A stretch of DNA of 64,000 nt from Sciscionella marina DSM 45152. Its GTDB lineage: Bacteria > Actinomycetota > Actinomycetes > Mycobacteriales > Pseudonocardiaceae. The notes under the pieces are model-generated. The model did not search any database, was not told the origin of the DNA, and saw only the letters and a list, made by a program, of their open reading frames with translations. Shown in pieces: positions 63,467 to 64,000 of this stretch. Position 1 is the stretch's first letter. Each line of letters opens with the position of its first letter. Where the stretch lies: positions 205,163 through 269,162 of the forward strand of contig NZ_KB905425.1 in assembly GCF_000379465.1 (NCBI RefSeq), read 5' to 3'. A program made the translations under genes and the position numbers.

Positions 63467-64000
63467 TCACGAGCCCCCATTCTTCATTGTTTTCGTGGCA
63501 CTCAGTGCTACCTGCTTGACGTCATCGCACGGATTGCCCCCGGGCTGTTCCTGGAGCAGGACGGTGACGGCATCGCGATCATTCATACCGATGTCATAGG
63601 CGCAGATGCCGTTTGACAGTTGGTTCTTGTCGAGGTTTTCCAAGACCGCAGGGAAGCCGTTGACGGGGTCTTGTGGCTCGAACCGGTAAAAGTGGCCTTT
63701 TTGCTTGTTCAGCTTGTACAGATCGCTGAGGCCCCCAGAATTGGGTACGAATACGATATTTACCCGGGTCGCTTCGACGCCGCCGCCCCAAGTGCACTGG
63801 GATCCGGTCGAGGATTGCGGATCAGGCTTGGCTTGGCCCTGGACTCCCAGTGTTTGCAGTTGGTTTGCGGTAAGAGTGGTGCACGGCTGTGCCTTGAACT
63901 TCGATATATCGACCGGGTTGGGGACCTTTGGCGCCCCGTCGTGTGGGAGCGAGGTCTGCCCTCCGCTATTAGCTGAGGATGACGGTGAGTCGCCCGCTCC
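63467..64000 (-). CDS. DUF3558 lipoprotein of the ESX locus, start beyond the window
   Basis: The frame is open from the last base of the window and runs 177 codons to a TGA at 63469-63467. The visible part has a Ser/Gly-rich linker, then the DUF3558 core QPCTTLTANQLQTLGVQG, GSQCTWGGG, GLSDLYKLNK and GFPAVLENL. It ends NGICAYDIGMNDRDAV, then NPCDDVKQVALSATKTM. Four cysteines probably form two disulfides. The missing N-terminus should carry a lipoprotein signal. DUF3558 genes often stand beside ESX substrates in Pseudonocardiaceae. Confidence 0.85.
   Translation of the reverse strand, partial: GAGDSPSSSANSGGQTSLPHDGAPKVPNPVDISKFKAQPCTTLTANQLQTLGVQGQAKPDPQSSTGSQCTWGGGVEATRVNIVFVPNSGGLSDLYKLNKQKGHFYRFEPQDPVNGFPAVLENLDKNQLSNGICAYDIGMNDRDAVTVLLQEQPGGNPCDDVKQVALSATKTMKNGGS

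Noticed and set aside
1-64000. CRISPR arrays, insertion sequences, rRNA genes and other tRNAs
   Set aside because: I looked for regular repeats with spacers, transposase motifs, terminal inverted repeats and further tRNA arms and found none apart from the single tRNA-Tyr.

Overview
The window is very GC-rich actinobacterial chromosome and looks like the Pseudonocardiaceae or a close relative. The signs are a mycothiol gene (mshD) and a mycothiol-dependent isomerase-type protein, DUF3073, the c-di-GMP-responsive anti-sigma factor RsiG, a glnR-mshD-pst neighbourhood, and a type VII secretion (ESX) accessory cluster (DUF3558 lipoprotein, WXG/PPE-like protein, EspG). Genus is inference; no rRNA is present. 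Many starts are GTG, many genes overlap by 4 bases (ATGA or GTGA), and several mRNAs look leaderless.

1-11.1 kb: a truncated GNAT acetyltransferase, a class III adenylate cyclase, a gamma-carbonic-anhydrase-like protein divergent from a siderophore-interacting flavoprotein, HtpX, RfbA, YajQ and tRNA-Tyr. A MazEF-type toxin-antitoxin cassette follows the tRNA and is flanked by a ~41 bp imperfect repeat of the tRNA terminator. Then come a methyltransferase, a RibD-C reductase, a FolP2-type dihydropteroate synthase paralogue and a 951-residue FAD/Fe-S oxidoreductase.

11.1-25 kb: an unknown basic 72-residue protein, MarR and DeoR regulators, a degraded acetyltransferase, a Sua5/YciO protein, a MarR/serine hydrolase pair and an APH-family phosphotransferase. 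Next is a carbohydrate locus: a secreted GH2 glycosidase and a Tat-exported aldose epimerase are transcribed away from SIS isomerase-ROK kinase-PfkB kinase-class II aldolase-sugar permease. An 18-bp-periodic repeat array and a good promoter lie between them. This reads as extracellular release, uptake, phosphorylation, isomerisation or deamination, second phosphorylation and aldol cleavage of a (probably amino) sugar.

25-36.4 kb: a ParB-fold protein coupled to an unknown protein, a membrane protein, a fatty-acid desaturase and an SGNH hydrolase. Then comes the most unusual locus: a CDP-alcohol phosphatidyltransferase divergent from a tightly coupled run of Zn-less MDR oxidoreductase, PTPS-like protein without the catalytic Cys, glycosyltransferase, methyltransferase and lysylPG-synthase-type membrane protein, with a damaged creatininase-family gene at its end. 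It may make a glycosylated, membrane-linked small molecule. BlaI/M56 and VapBC modules follow.

36.4-49 kb: purF-purM, DUF3073, a conserved hypothetical, rsiG, ygfZ, fur, pabC, a GT87-like membrane protein, pxpC-pxpB, DUF427, a nitrobindin-like protein with a 33-residue membrane mini-gene, and a GntR/UTRA regulator.

49-64 kb: an MFS drug exporter divergent from a MerR regulator over a SoxR-box-like operator. A sulfur operon (DUF4395, thiosulfate sulfurtransferase, DUF1416) is preceded by a 22-codon leaderless leader peptide ending Leu-Cys-Arg that can base-pair with the operon's ribosome-binding site. Thioredoxin-like, Dps, MDMPI-like and DUF2993 genes follow, then glnR-mshD and the phosphate operon pstSCAB with a PHO-box-like repeat. 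The window closes with the ESX accessory cluster, whose DUF3558 gene runs off the end.
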